64,000 nt of DNA from Branchiostoma floridae. Lineage: Eukaryota; Chordata; Leptocardii; Amphioxiformes; Branchiostomatidae. Shown one piece after another: positions 34,501 through 46,606 of the stretch (position 1 is its first letter; every line of letters begins with the position of its first letter). The position numbers were made by a program, and so were the translations under genes. The notes under the pieces were generated by a model. The model was not told the DNA's origin. It saw nothing but the letters and a program-made list of their open reading frames with translations, and made no database searches. The stretch lies in assembly GCF_000003815.2 (NCBI RefSeq), contig NW_023365789.1, forward strand, positions 417,344-481,343. Reading direction: 5' to 3'.

Positions 34501-36388
34501 ACTAAAAAGAAAAATGTCATTTTTGGACATTCAGAATGGTAATAATTCTAGCTTGTATCTTTAAATTGGTTGTTTTATCTTGATCTGTTCTGATTATTAC
34601 AGCAGGCCTTTGATAACTGTCGGCAAACGTGTAGTTGTTCTCCTATGAGGCAAGATGAGACGTTATCACTTAACGACTATTCAGAACATGAATAGAAATT
34701 TAGTTACCGACCCTTAACAGGTGCGACTTGTACAGGTGCGACTTGGACTTCCTCGGTTCCTCTACCTGCTGCCGAGCGCTTCACCTCCTCCTCCTGTCCA
34801 GCTTGTTTTGCTCCTTCTGTAGCAAACCATTTACAACACATAACAAGGATATAACTAAAGCAATAAGTGGCAGCATGCTCGAAATTTGAACAAGAAAAAA
34901 CTAGCAGAAGGCTGTCAGTGCAGTCTTCTTAGCAAAAAACGTACATGAAGGGTAAATGCCATACACATTTTGAAATAAAAGTATTAGATGTAGCAAAAAC
35001 AGTTCATTTTGTGTGTGTTTGTGTAGATTTCAAATAGAAAACATCAGCAACCATTCTCTTCCCGCCCTAATTGTCTAGATACAATTGTAACCAACATTTT
35101 TCCTGTATCATGATTTAACCTAACATGCCTCACCTTTCTCAGCCTCCTGTTTCAGGAAGGCCATGATGGCGCCGGTCCCTTGTTCACACACATCCTGTGG
35201 AGGGTATGTCAGGGGGTTTCCTGAAACGTCCAAGACCTTCAGCTTGTCTGCTCGATGAAGGGCGGTTGGGAGCCTGGTGATGTTGTTGCTCCCTATGATC
35301 AGTTTCTCCATGGCAGGTAGTTCACACAGGACTTCTGGGAACGTGTCGAACTCATTGTTATAGAGGTTGACCTCCCGTAGGTTGTGTAGGTGACTCATGG
35401 TGCTCGGCAGCGTTCTGAGGAGGTTAATGTCCAACGACAAGAACCACAGGTGTTGTAAGTTTCCCACTTCATCTGGGACAATGTCAAACTTGCAGCCACC
35501 AGCACACAGTTTCTCCAGTGTCTCCAGCTGCAGCACCTGTCTCGGGAACTCATCAAACTTACAGCAGGGGACACTGAGAGACTTTATCCTGGTGAGTCGT
35601 TTAACGTCACTGGGTAGACGTCTGATGGGGTTATTACCGACACTTAACATCTCAAGGTTAGGGAGTGAGCACACCCCTGAGGGTACCTCCGTCAGCTGAT
35701 TACCATTAATGCCCAGTTTTCTCAGTTTCTGCAGCTTTTCCACACCAGGAGGGAAGGTGGAGAGATTATTATTGCTGATAGTTAACAGCTCAAGATTAGG
35801 GAGCGAGCACACCCCTGAGGGTACCTCCGTCAGCTGATTACCATTAATGCCCAGTTCTCTCAGTTTCTGCAGCTTTTCCACACCAGGAGGGAAGGTGGAG
35901 AGATTATTATTACCGACACCTAACACCTCAAGGTTTGACAGCAAACAGACCCCATGTGCGACTTCTCTCAGCTGATTACCATCAATGCAGAGAGATGTCA
36001 ATTTCCGCAGCTTTTCCACGCCAGGAGGGAAGGTGGAAAGCTTGTTGTTATCGACACCTAACAACTCAAGGTTAGGGAGCGAGCACACACCTGCGGGAAC
36101 CTCCGTCAGCTGATTGTCATAAATGTACAGATGTGTCAATTTCTGCAAGGAACCGATCGCCTGTGGCAAACTTGTCAGCATGTTGCTATACGCGTCCAAA
36201 CGGTAAAGTTTCTGCAGACGGCCGATTGCTTCCGGGATGCTGGTTAGTTTGTTTTTGGACACAACTAGATACTCCAGGTCAGTGATATCAAACACCTCCT
36301 CCGGGATGGACGTCAGACCCTGGTTACTCAGGTCAAGGGTCAGGCGACCGTTGACGGTCTGAGGCTGGAGGTTCAGACTGGCCGCCAT
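28577..36388 (-). CDS. Gene B: complete LRR-Death-kinase protein, 958 aa
   Basis: Fourteen coding exons: 36388-35134, 34816-34712, 34254-34108, 33965-33861, 33325-33213, 32909-32763, 32553-32477, 31545-31375, 30969-30672, 30435-30290, 30070-30021, 29853-29698, 29315-29230, 28597-28577. The sum is 2877 nt, divisible by three, ending AAASRK-TAA. Domains: LRR about 20-410, linker 419-537, Death about 538-620, hinge to 650, kinase about 668-925, helical tail to 958. Kinase residues: P-loop 674-682, Lys697, HCD 789-791, DFG 809-811, PPE Glu838. No signal peptide or membrane segment. It is the least damaged copy and the best reference for the array. Inferred role: cytosolic ligand or danger sensing coupled directly to phosphorylation, like IRAK/Pelle. 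Confidence 0.88.
29230..32553 (-). CDS. Gene B exons 7-13: hinge, non-RD kinase and helical tail
   Basis: Hinge 32553-32477 (77 nt); kinase exons 31545-31375, 30969-30672, 30435-30290, 30070-30021, 29853-29698; tail exon 29315-29230. Motifs: [61 protein letters not shown]. The HRD arginine is Cys, so it is a non-RD kinase like RIPK and many pathogen-sensing kinases. The 298-nt exon is identical to gene A over 237 nt. Confidence 0.88.
31999..32394. mobile_element. TIR element in gene B intron, centred on a gap
   Basis: Inverted repeats of about 62 bp (31999-32060 and 32333-32394; tagagaattgc...gcaattctcta, internally gtagggacttacccctaa). The middle contains a 146-N gap (32187-32332). TA flanks suggest a TA target. 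It lies between the hinge exon and the first kinase exon. Confidence 0.8.
32763..33325 (-). CDS. Gene B exons 5-6: Death domain
   Basis: 33325-33213 and 32909-32763. Motifs [21 protein letters not shown] and LADQI fit the six-helix Death fold. The second exon is closely similar to those of C and D, while the first is diverged from them, so the two halves evolve at different rates. Confidence 0.82.
33861..34816 (-). CDS. Gene B exons 2-4: charged linker
   Basis: 34816-34712, 34254-34108 and 33965-33861, phase 1 to 1 each. Exon 2 has a tandem VQVAPVQVAPV; exon 3 has a charged helix (ETELERKFRERREK). Exon 4 is Ala/Pro-rich by homology with D. No known domain. Confidence 0.75.
35134..36388 (-). 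CDS. Gene B exon 1: leucine-rich repeat domain
   Basis: 1255 nt, 418 residues. Three FPPGVEKL modules, one with a diverged partner LRR (REVAHGVCLL), then NPIRRLPSDV and the common C-terminal LRRs. Start at the conserved MAA codon preceded by a candidate acceptor (TATGTAG). Ends GAGAAAG/GTGAGG, phase 1. Confidence 0.9.
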
Positions 36389-36477
36389 GTTGGATTTCCT
36401 ACATAACGTACAAAGAAACTGTAAATATGATTCCACAAACGCTCATATGGCTGATATAGAAGCACGAAGAAGACACA

Positions 36478-36516
<39 letters not shown>

Positions 36517-36825
36517 ACACACGCACACATACACACACACACACACATACACACACACGCACACATACACACACATATATATATATATATATATGTAACC
36601 CCGTTATGTATATATATATATGCATATACACACACACATACATACATACACACACACACACATACATACATATACACATACACACACACACACACATACA
36701 TACATATACACACACACACACACACACATACATACATATACACACACACACACACATACACACACACATACATATATATACACACACACATACATATACA
36801 AACACACGCGCGAACACAAACAAAC
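36478..36825. repeat. (CA)n microsatellite with AT hairpin upstream of gene B
   Basis: Same composite as upstream of gene C, longer and with a different internal pattern, showing length divergence since duplication. Probably in a 5'-UTR intron. Confidence 0.9.
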
Positions 36826-36849
36826 CTACGGTGGTGATTAGATGCGTGC

Positions 36850-37041
36850 CGTATTGATATACAAGGACTGATAGAGTAGAAAAAGTAGCCTCTGGCCACT
36901 CACCCACGGTGCATAAAACGTGACCATGGTGCAGTCAAATATATTTAACTTTGCTATTTGGTCAATATTTAACTTTGCTATTTGGTCAATATTTAACTTT
37001 GCTATTTGGTCAATATTTAACTTTGCTATTTGGTCAATATT
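36850..37041 (-). promoter_or_regulatory. Conserved 5' flank block of gene B with 24-bp tandem repeats
   Basis: Near-identical to 12030-12218 (gene C) and similar to 57010-57135 (gene A). It includes the cacgtt/aacgtgac-type motif and four copies of the 24-bp repeat (36942-37041). Candidate promoter by position and conservation only. Confidence 0.4.
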
Positions 37042-37499
37042 TATCTGTATGCTGTTTTACAACTCATTCACGTTGACTATTTCAATTCTGTAGCCCATGA
37101 CGAGGTTACTTGATTGTGCTGGTACAAAGATAACGCCGTTCTGGGAGGCGGACTCGGCCTTAAGCCAGCCGACTTGCGCACTTACCAAACTTTATTTACT
37201 GACAACACAATGTAGCCATAAAGAGAACGTTATCACACTTCTTGACCTTTGAACTCCAGTGGGAGGTGGCGCCAGGTACAATGTACATGACAAATATATT
37301 TACTTACAACAAATATACTTACTCATTTACTCTGGAGCATTCTCTGGAGCAGTTTTGTTTACTCCGGAGCAGTTTTGTTTACTCCGGAGCAGTTTTTTTT
37401 TACTCCGGAGTAACACATATAGCTACTTCAAAGCAATGATTCACTTCATATACATACAAATGGTATATTTTCGTACGTACATGAACCCCAATGGTACCC

Positions 37500-40400
37500 T
37501 CAATGTACACAAAGCATACATTGTCCACGTGTTGTTAACTCTAGACTGCAATACAATGGTCATGTTACTCAGTTAACAGACTTAGGCTGGCCTACACAGA
37601 CACGGCGGTGTAAGGTTACCCTGGGATTGTTCAGGTAAACACATACTATCGCTGATATTGCAGTCGCAAAATGCATTTAAAGGTATTTCTTAATCCCCGT
37701 ATAGCTGCCATTGTATGTCAGTGTCTGTCGCCAGGTATGACAAAGAATTAGGACTGCAAACAAACATATGGATGAATTTGAAAAGCGTCTTTATCTATTG
37801 TTGACCCAGACAGGTCATGTGTGGCACCGCCCACAAAGCACACGTCGTCTATTTGTAAGGCTGATAGCTCCAAACTACACGACAACTAAATAACGCTACA
37901 GATCTTACATAAGAACATGTTGAGATGCAACGGTACAACTTTACAGTGATTATAGTGTCAATATAGTACTAGAAATACCAGTCAAAACTCATAGTACTAA
38001 TTGATATGTTTTAACCCCGCTTAGCTTACGGGTAGTCATGGTGTAGTCATACGCAGTAGTCATGGTGCCCCAACGACCCACCAGAAGGTCAAGGGATAGG
38101 TGAGGTGAGGTGAGCTTTCACTGACATACAGTTGTCAGGTATACTGTGTTTTTTATCAACAGCAGTGTGCGTCAAGCACACACTGCTTACAACTGAAAAT
38201 CTTAACCAGACCACTCATGCATGGTGACGCCCATAAACCATTTATGTATGTCATGTCATGTTGTTGACTCTAGACTGCAATACAATGGGGTTCCGCCACT
38301 CAGTTTACCGAGTTTGACTGACCTGTCGACATACGGCGGTGGAAGTTAGCCTCCTTCGCAGACTCTAGTTAGCGGGGATGGCTTTTTATGGGCGCTGATT
38401 TTCAATGTTAACTTAATAACTTCTCTATTATGCCGGGAAAGGGAGTTTGCCTAGAAATGTAGTTTGCTTTGGAAGGCATTTTCTGCCCCGTCGCTACGGG
38501 ACAAAACTCCCCTCCACGGCTAGGTGCAAGGTTACACTGTGATTGTTCTGTAAACATTGCAACACCGAAGATTTTCTGATCTACTTTGTGTTCATTAAAC
38601 AGCGGTGTTTGTCAAGTGGAATCTTGTAGAAGCAGTAATTACACACGCTCAGGGAAACAGGCATGTCTTTTCTGGAGCAAGGCCCCCAAATCACGGGACG
38701 TGACGGTGTTACATCGACTGATTTTATTGTCCTCATAATTAGAGTTACTCTGGTTCCTACGTGAATGCTGGTACAAGGTTTATTACGATTCGGAGCAGCT
38801 CAGTGTGTTTCGTATCCATGTAGATGTCCTTAGCTAGCAGTGTTTTTTTTTTGCGATATATCATTCTATTCACAAGCCGGGTGAAACTGAGGAGTCGCCG
38901 TGTCTCTTCGGAACGCTTTGACAAGTTGGACGTTTTCTTTAGAAAAATAAACACAATGTACCTTTGTACATTTTGCTAAAGTTGTGTCGGTATACAGCTA
39001 GCTTAATGTAGTTATGGGTTGAGCTGAGCTCTCAAAGTCATGGCAGAATACAACAGGACTAGCCAGGAACTGCCTATATTTGTTATGATTATTGCTGTAC
39101 CCTGTTTGAATGGCTTTAGTACAGTTACGTAATGCAATAAGGAGCCCAATAGCCGTAGTGTTTCTCAAAATCGGTTGTCTGGCGTTCAATCGTGCTGCGA
39201 TGGTGAGGTTATCATCAAGTATTATTTGTTACGTTGCCTAAAAAACTACCCCCTACCGCCGTCATGGGATGCCCAAAACTAGTCTGAATATGTTTAATGT
39301 AGAGAGAGCAGGACCGTATATATTAAGTAGTTGGTTTTAAAACTGTCATCTGCGCTAGATAATACATAATTGTTTGCGATACTGTTCAGAAAGCAACGTG
39401 ACATACCTGTATACTCTTGGTCGCGTTCGTCCTTAGTCTTGGTCGTGTTCGTCCTTACTTAAGCAGCTACCTGTTACAAAGCGCCGCCGTTCAGTAGGTG
39501 GGTTGTTTATCCAAAATATCTACATAAAAGACAGGGTTATGCTAGGTGACCCCAAGGTCATCAGCCCCAGCAGGCACAAATGATGTTTGTAATAGGATCA
39601 TTTTCGTAACTTTCTGTACACATGGCTACCCGTTCTATATTTAGTACCAACAGAAAGGCAAAATTACCGCATTTTCAAATATGAAGAGAAAAGAGACGCA
39701 GCTGAAACGATTTCCGGGTAAAGAATGTAGAGAAAATAGACGGCGTGTTGTTTTGGTCAGACTGTCATGGCAGATAGGTATCAATGTCACAGTTCGTGTT
39801 ACCTGTGAGGCCCGGGTAACAATAGGGCATGGATAAAGCCTGGGGTTGTGTGGCATAACTGCAGGGTGTTTAGTCCAGCGGTTCAAATCATGTCATGCTA
39901 CCAATCTTGTGCCCTTGTGCTTTGGTACTTTCCACGAGTTTCTGAATAGTTTTTTTCATTACACCTTGTTGTAAAAATGGGTATCTGACTTCGTTCGGGT
40001 TGTGTGTGTGTGTGTGTGTGTGTTTAAACATTATTTAGTTTTTTTTAATGACGGGTAAAGATCTATTGGCAACGCTGTGATCTCCAAACTACACTACAAC
40101 ACATTTTTGTAGAAATAGGACATTACTGATTTACTTCTGTACTGAAGTGGTAAACATTATGTTATTCGGTGAAATTTATTATGTTATTTGTTTCAAATCC
40201 ACATAGCGTTCCAATTAAATGCAGTGTTTGCTGTTCACACGCCTGAGTAGAATTGAAAAGTTTTCAACTAAAGCATGTCCAGTCAGGCTTGACAACGCCA
40301 ACAAGGTCCTTTGTCTAATAGTAGCGTTGTCAAATAGACCGCATACATGTACATGTATATGAAATGCTGGCAATCAAGTCGCGGTTTACAGACTAGTGCT

Positions 40401-41250
40401 GGCCTGTTGCGACAGTACAATGTTACACTGGGATTATTAACATTGCAACACTAAAGATTCTATGTCCATTGCATAGCTGTGTTTATGGAAGCTGCAATTG
40501 CACAAAACAAACAAAACAAAACAAGAAAAATTGACAAGTTTTGAACAAGGCCAGTCACACCAGGTGATGCCCACAAAGCACACTCTGTTTCTACGTGACG
40601 TCATCAACCATGAACTACGAGAATGACGAGCAACCGACTTTACTCACAGTTTTCACGCTTGGCTGTCGGAAGAGATGCGGCAGTAGAAGATACTCTAGTC
40701 TGTGACTCTGCCGGTGCCGGTGCTCTGACATCATTCAAAGCTACAACCAAACCTTAACGGAGCTAATGGCCTGTCTAATCCATACATTGTCCATTGTTAA
40801 ACGCATGCGCCTTACCTAGACATTAAGATGTAGTGTTGTCTCCAGGCCCGTCTTAACGCAACATTAAGGTGCCGATAACCCCCTAGTCTCGTAGAGCCTG
40901 CTAACAAGGCTAGTTTCTGACCTACTTGTACAGTAAGTACGTATAAAAGGGGTAAAGATGGGTTCACACTTGCGTATAGGGTCATGTCCGTATGAGGTCC
41001 GTTTGGAGGTCTTAGCCTCTAACAGGCTTCAGAGGTAGAGGAGTATGGTTTGCGACCCATCTATCTCGTTTTTCATGTTGTCTGTCTATATTTGTCCAAC
41101 TTCTACTACTTTTCAAGCGACCTTTGGAGCCTGATAGAGGCAAAGACTCCCATACGGACCTCACACGCAAGTGTGAACCCACCTTAAAATCTGCGTGAGT
41201 TGAGCAGACCTATCAGAGCTGGCTTTACGTAACTTAAACAAAACTGGTGT
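37500..41250. repeat. Duplicated intergenic spacer, copy 3
   Basis: Closely similar to 15170-19150. It has a short extra segment near 38034-38110 rich in gtagtcatggtg and ggtgaggtga. It holds the empty site of the 24703 SINE at about 40275 and a (GT)n run at 40000-40024. No gene recognised. Confidence 0.8.
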
Positions 41251-41451
41251 TTTACGGCTGTGTTCCGACCATTTTACAGAGGACTGTTTCGACCCTGCCC
41301 AGGATTTGAAGAGATCGTTTGGGTTCAAGTGAAGCACCGTAGGGAGGTGCTGCCCGGTAAAATTCCAACCATCTTTCCCCGAGGCCCAGCGCCGGCCGAG
41401 CCGACTAAGCGCAGGGAATCACAATGTAAATGTCATTCAGCCTTCTTCTTA

Positions 41452-41574
41452 ATAATCTCCAAGCAGATCCTACGGTGCCATAAGATAGTATCAAAGCTGG
41501 CCAAGGAGTGTAGCCGACAAAGGGAGTCAGTTTGATACTATACATTACGCACCGTGGATCTGGTTCGAGATTAT
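41452..41574. mobile_element. 123-bp hairpin MITE with 7-bp target duplication
   Basis: The arms ataatctc...gagattat extend inward as a long imperfect hairpin (agcagatcc/ggatctg, atagtatcaaa/tttgatactat). Flanked by cttctta on both sides (41445-41451, 41575-41581). Confidence 0.8.
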
Positions 41575-41581
41575 CTTCTTA

Positions 41582-43365
41582 ACAATGTACAGGTCTAGCC
41601 GTTGTCTATGATGTCGGTATTCCAGATGTATGAGTAGCCGCTGTTGTTAAGTATTTCCTTTACATTCATAGCTATGGTATTACACGAGTGCTAAGCTCTA
41701 TATTTCTCTATTGACTTACCAAGTTTCTTGCCAATCCCTCCACAGCTTTTTGAGTTTATCATGATGCAATTTACAGTCGAAGATAAAATGTCGTTCATCT
41801 TCTACTTGATGAAGTGCCATAGAGCAGGCAGCTCTAATCGCGTGCAGCTGTGAACAGTTTACGTCTCGCCGCCCTTCACAAATTCCTGGCGTGCGTCATG
41901 CGGGCGAGTCTCCCGGGAAACGTCCATGAGGATTTCAATAATGCATAAGCATTGTAGAAATTTATTGCCCAACAATTGTGCATGGTTGCATAGCAACAAG
42001 TATTATACAAAGTACAAAACGAGGCTATAGAATATTAATGAGAAGCTGTGTAATTGATAACAGTATGATAATATGAAGGCCTAATACGGCCAAGCTATAG
42101 TTTATAATCATTAGTTATCAGATAACTGAGATGTGATGCTAACACTGATACAGTAGTGACCCCGACACTAGCCTAGAGATCCGCAGGCACGTTGCACACA
42201 CCGTGACTGTGGAGTAACCGCGTGCCTTTGGTATTTGGTTATTATCGTCCGGTCACTGCATCAAAATACTAGATTAGTAACTTGCCACAGGCATTGTTGG
42301 ACTGATTCTTTTTTAACATGACAAATCTTTCGAAAGTTGTTAACACGTCGAAACAGGAGTTTTAGATGTGGCTTTCTCATCTTAGATGTCAAAGAGCACA
42401 ACGATAAGACTAAAACAATAAGACCTCAGTTTGCATATATCCATGATAAGTTGCACCGTATAGGATGATAATTACTAACACTGATTCTCCAAGATCTCCA
42501 ATATTCGCCTCTCGCCAGTCGGTCACAAGAGAATTCTGACTTCCACTTAACTTGTAAACGTAAGGTTACCGGTTTACGTGTGGATCAAGTTACGGCCAAT
42601 GCGAAGTGCTCAATCTCAGTAATCGTTTAGACATCCCTCACTTTATGTCCTTCACAGCAACACCAATAAATATATCAATCCAAGCTAACATGGAGCTCAT
42701 CTGGTCTACCTATGTGTTCTTACTGACCTTGCAAACACCGGGAAATATCAACAGTTTTGACGCAAATAAATATGGAAAAAATACTATCTTATGTGAGGTG
42801 AATCGAAGTCATTGGGGGGAGGGGGGCAGTCGTCTAAAGTTGGTAACTGATAAACAGCCATGCCGTGTATCTATCCAACGTTATGTCATCTCATGATCAG
42901 GATATACAAAGTAACATATGAAGCGTCCACTAGTCTGATGTACGAGCTGTCATTGCTTTCTTCAATCGAAGTGAGAACACAGTAACGTTCCCCACACAAG
43001 GAAAGTTCACTTGCTATAACGATGTCATTGCAACCTCATGGTACAAAGACCAGGACCCTAGTACATGATAGTGCCTGATACGTAGTCAGTTTTAACAATC
43101 AGATTTTATCTACGTGTTTAGTATTAGTTTCTTTAAGATATATTTTAGAAATCAGCGTAAAATACCTGTGAATTCTTGGTTCTGTTCGTCTTCACTTCAA
43201 CAGCGTACTGAGTCAAAACGCTAACTGCCAGTATCTAGCCATATTCCTGCATCTAAGGTGTGACAGTGTATGACGTTAAGGTCATCAACCTCAGTGTGTA
43301 CAAAGGGTGTTTGTAATATGACTCAAGTCGTAACTTCGTGAACATCGGGTTAGCCATTCTACATT
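41582..43365. other. Intergenic, no gene recognised
   Basis: AT-rich sequence. The part at 42050-42240 (gagatgtgatgctaacactg, acactagcct, ccgcaggcacg) recurs at 57950-58100 and 58130-58275 upstream of gene A, so it is a relic of another 5' flank. The short reading frame at 42606-42896 shows no recognisable domain. Confidence 0.5.
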
Positions 43366-43370
43366 TAGTA

Positions 43371-44022
43371 CGAACAGAAAGGCAAAATCACCTCATTTTC
43401 AAATATGAAGGAAAAGGGGGCGCAGGTGAAACGATTTCAGGGGAGAGACAGTAAATAAAATAGGGGTGTGTTGTTTTGGTCGGATTATCATGGCGGACAT
43501 CGTACAGTCTCTGTTCGTTTTACCTTTGACCCAGGTAAGGCGGATCCCGGGGGTGGGGACCCGGTACGGTGAGAACCCGGGGGTGGGGACCCGGTACGGT
43601 GTGAACCCGGGGGTGGGGACCCGGTACGATGTGAACCCGGGGGTGGGGCCGGGTATGGTGTGAACCCCGGGGGTGGGGACACGGTACGGTGTGAACCCGG
43701 GGGTGGGGACCCGGTACGGTGTGAACCCGGGGGTGGGGACCGCGTATGGTGTGAACCCGGGGGTGGGGTCCGGGTATGGTGTGAACCCCGGAGGACGGGG
43801 GCCCGGTACGTATGCATGTACGGGTGTTTGTTATATGACTGTCGTAAGTCGTAACTTTCTGAACAGCGGGTTAGCTGTTTTACATTTAGTACGAACAGAA
43901 AGGCAAAATTACTGCATTTTCAAATATGATGGAAAATGGACGCAGGTGAAGCGATTTTAGTGGAGAGACAGTAGATAGAATAGGGGTGTGTTGTTTTGGT
44001 CGGGCTATTATGGCGGACAGGT
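43371..44022. repeat. Dispersed 140-bp repeat, two copies flanking a minisatellite
   Basis: Copies at 43371-43500 and 43890-44022 of the acgaacagaaaggcaaaat repeat. They flank the 30-bp minisatellite, suggesting that the minisatellite expanded inside or between repeat copies. Confidence 0.75.
43540..43809. repeat. GC-rich 30-bp minisatellite, about 9 copies
   Basis: The unit, roughly gaacccgggggtggggaccc plus ggtacggtgt, is repeated about nine times with small variants. Because 30 is a multiple of three and the unit lacks stops, it creates false reading frames on both strands (NPGVGTRYGV on +, GSHRTGSPPP on -). Not considered coding. Confidence 0.93.
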
Positions 44023-44116
44023 AACAATCTCTCGGCTCTTTTTACCTTTGACCCAGGTAGGGCGGATCCCCAAATGCTGAAATGCCCCGAGGCACATGTA
44101 GGAATAGGCTGCTGAA

Positions 44117-44347
44117 GCACGTCACCGGAACGTACTGCGCCTGCGCGAAAAGTATAGACATGCTAATCTCCCAGTTTACTAAATGGCCATTTATAAGACA
44201 TTACGTGTATATATAAGGGTAAAACTCCGTGTACGTTTTACATGAAGCCATGTCTCTACCATATACTGTGCAACAAGCGGGATTTCAATGCAACGTTAAA
44301 AAATCAACCGGTGTTCGCGCAGGCGCAGTACGTTCTACCGACGTGTT
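44117..44347. mobile_element. 231-bp MITE with GC-rich 32-bp TIRs and 10-bp direct repeat
   Basis: Left TIR 44118-44149 and right TIR 44314-44345 share cacgtc and gaacgtactgcgcctgcgcg. They are flanked by the direct repeat ggctgctgaa (44107-44116, 44348-44357). Non-coding centre. hAT-like size range, but the exact ends are uncertain by 1-2 bp. Confidence 0.82.
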
Positions 44348-44877
44348 GGCTGCTGAACGAGTCGGCACAACAACAAACCAACACGTGACGCTTAGCCTGT
44401 AAGTTCATCTGAGTTCAACTTGGTAGAAATCAGTCGAAAATTAAACTGTTGTTCAGTTCAGTTTCAGTTTATTTATTTATCCAGGAAAATACATCGCCTA
44501 CTGGCGTTTTTCAATACCTCCTGGTGGGCCGGGAGACCCCAACATAAAATAACACAAAATCACAACAACTGAATCAAAATTGAAATCAAAGGTCAAACTT
44601 AAATAACTAAACGTCAAGTGTCAACTATTTACAATGCAAATAACTCAGGATAACTTAATATAATAATGGTAATAATAATAACAATAATAACACATTCAAG
44701 CAGTGGATCAATCAAACTAACGAAAACTGGAATTTGCATATCAATGTGTCGGGCAGTGTTTGTTACAAAGTTGATTTGCAAATGGAAAATAACAGTCAGA
44801 AGAGAACATAAATCAAACAAAAGAATCCACTGTGATATGACAGGAACTAAAGTTAAAATATATACAATCAGAATCCT

Positions 44878-45441
44878 TTAGTCCTGGTCATACAATCGTT
44901 TAAACTGTGACAGTGTCCTCGCAGATCTTAATTGGGACGACAGGGAGTTCCAGAGCACCGCCCCTGAGTATGAAAAGGCTTTCTTTCTATATTCAGATTT
45001 AGCTTTAGGAAGCAGGAGTCCACCTTGTGATCTAAGACGGGTATTATGTGTGTGTATTTCTGAGAGTTGGGAGAACAATGCAGTAAGATGGGGAGGGGTC
45101 ATGCCGTTAAGTGCCTTGAAAACGAGCGTTGCCTTACTTCTTTTATGTACATCAACTATTTGGACCCATCCAAGACTACGCAAGACGTCTGATGTAGAAG
45201 TATAACGATCGCACCCCAAAATCACGCGGCCAGCTCTAGTTTGGAGTTTCTGTAGTTTATCCAGACTTCCCTTACCCCCTTGATCCCAGACAGTGCTGCA
45301 ATACTGTATGTGTGGGAGAAATAGGGCTTTGTAAATTGTGAGTAGCGCTTCTCTATCCAGGTAGTGTTTAAGGTACTTCATTATTCCGATTATTTGAGCT
45401 AGCTTGTTAAGATGATCACAGTGATCATGCCACTTTAACAT
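44878..45441 (-). pseudogene. CR1-like element: C-terminal domain after RT
   Basis: 187 codons typical of the region after RT in CR1/Jockey-type elements (LPHIQYCSTVW, LQKLQTRAGRVI, ALNGMTPPHL, WNSLSSQLR). It continues the RT reading frame after a one-base frameshift. Confidence 0.85.
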
Positions 45442-45500
45442 GTTGTCAATAATGACTCCAAGATACTTGAATTTATCAACTTGGTCAAGAGTAGTGCCAG

Positions 45501-46373
45501 CTAAAGTAATTCAGTGTTAATGTCGTTTGCTCTTGACGAACCCACTAACATCGTTTTACATTTCGTGGGGTTTAACGACAATTTGTTAGCCGCAAACCAC
45601 TGGGAAAGTCTGGCTGAGTCGCTCTGGATGGCCTGCTCAATTGCCTGTACATTGCGTGCCGCGAAGTAAATGATCGTATCGTCGGCATACAGTGCAATCT
45701 TACAGAGTTGCATGCAATTTGGTAAGTCATTCACATATATGATAAACAGAAGTGGGCCTAGTATTGACCCTTGAGGGACTCCGCAGGTGACGTTGATAGC
45801 TAGGGATAGAGCTGAGTTAATGCTTGTATGTTGTATCCTCCCAGTCAAGTAAGACTGGAACCATTTGCAAGCCATGTCATCTGCACCGTAATGTTGGAGT
45901 TTACGTACCATTATGTTATGGTCAAGGGTATCGAAAGCTCGAGACAGGTCACAAAATACCACTCCGGTTAATTCCCTCTTGTCAATAGAGCTTACCCACT
46001 CCTCAATCACCGAGTGAAGCGCTGTCTCACAAGAGTGTTTCTTTCTGAACCCAGACTGGTACTGTGTTAAGAGTCTATTTTGGGTCAGATACTGATATAG
46101 TTGATTGTGGACAGCTCTTTCAAGTATTTTGGATACCCCAGATAAGAGCGATACAGGGCGATAGTTGCCTGGATTTGTTTTGTCTCCTTTCTTATGGATT
46201 GGGACGATTTTGGACTGCTTCCAGCTTTTCGGGAAGTGACCAGTCATCAGGGAGTTGTTTAACAGTTTTGTCAGAGGAGGACCTAGTATATGCGCTCCAA
46301 GTTTTAAAAGCTTGTTGTCAAAACTGTCTATTCCCGTGGCTTTTCCAACTTTGAGCGTGGATAACTGGTTCAC
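45501..46373 (-). pseudogene. CR1-like element: reverse transcriptase
   Basis: 290 codons with RT motifs KATGID, KIVPIHKKGD, YRPVSLLS, CDLSRAFDTLDH, GVPQGSILGP and the catalytic YADD (about residues 229-232). Separated from the endonuclease part by at least two frame changes and from the C-terminal part by a one-base shift near 45512. Confidence 0.9.
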
Positions 46374-46606
46374 AACAAATGAGTCTGTGATAGGGGTAAA
46401 GGCAAACGTGCTTTGTTAACAAACTGTAAAGGAGAGAACTGGGAAACAGTATTTGGGATAGACTGATACAAGTCATACACGACTTTATGAAAGAATTCAT
46501 TAAAACATTGTGCTATTTTGTTATTGTTGGTAATATTCTGACCGTCATATTGAATACAAGTGATAGCGTTGGCCGTTGTTCTTGGAAGCAGGTTTCGGAT
46601 AGCCTT

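Noticed and set aside
42606-42896. 96-codon frame in the spacer
   Set aside because: No recognisable domain, no flanking exon signals and no conservation in related flanks.
43466-43960. Collagen-like or Pro-rich proteins (NPGVGTRYGV, GSHRTGSPPP)
   Set aside because: Open frames on both strands come from a 30-bp stop-free minisatellite; no splice or start context supports coding.
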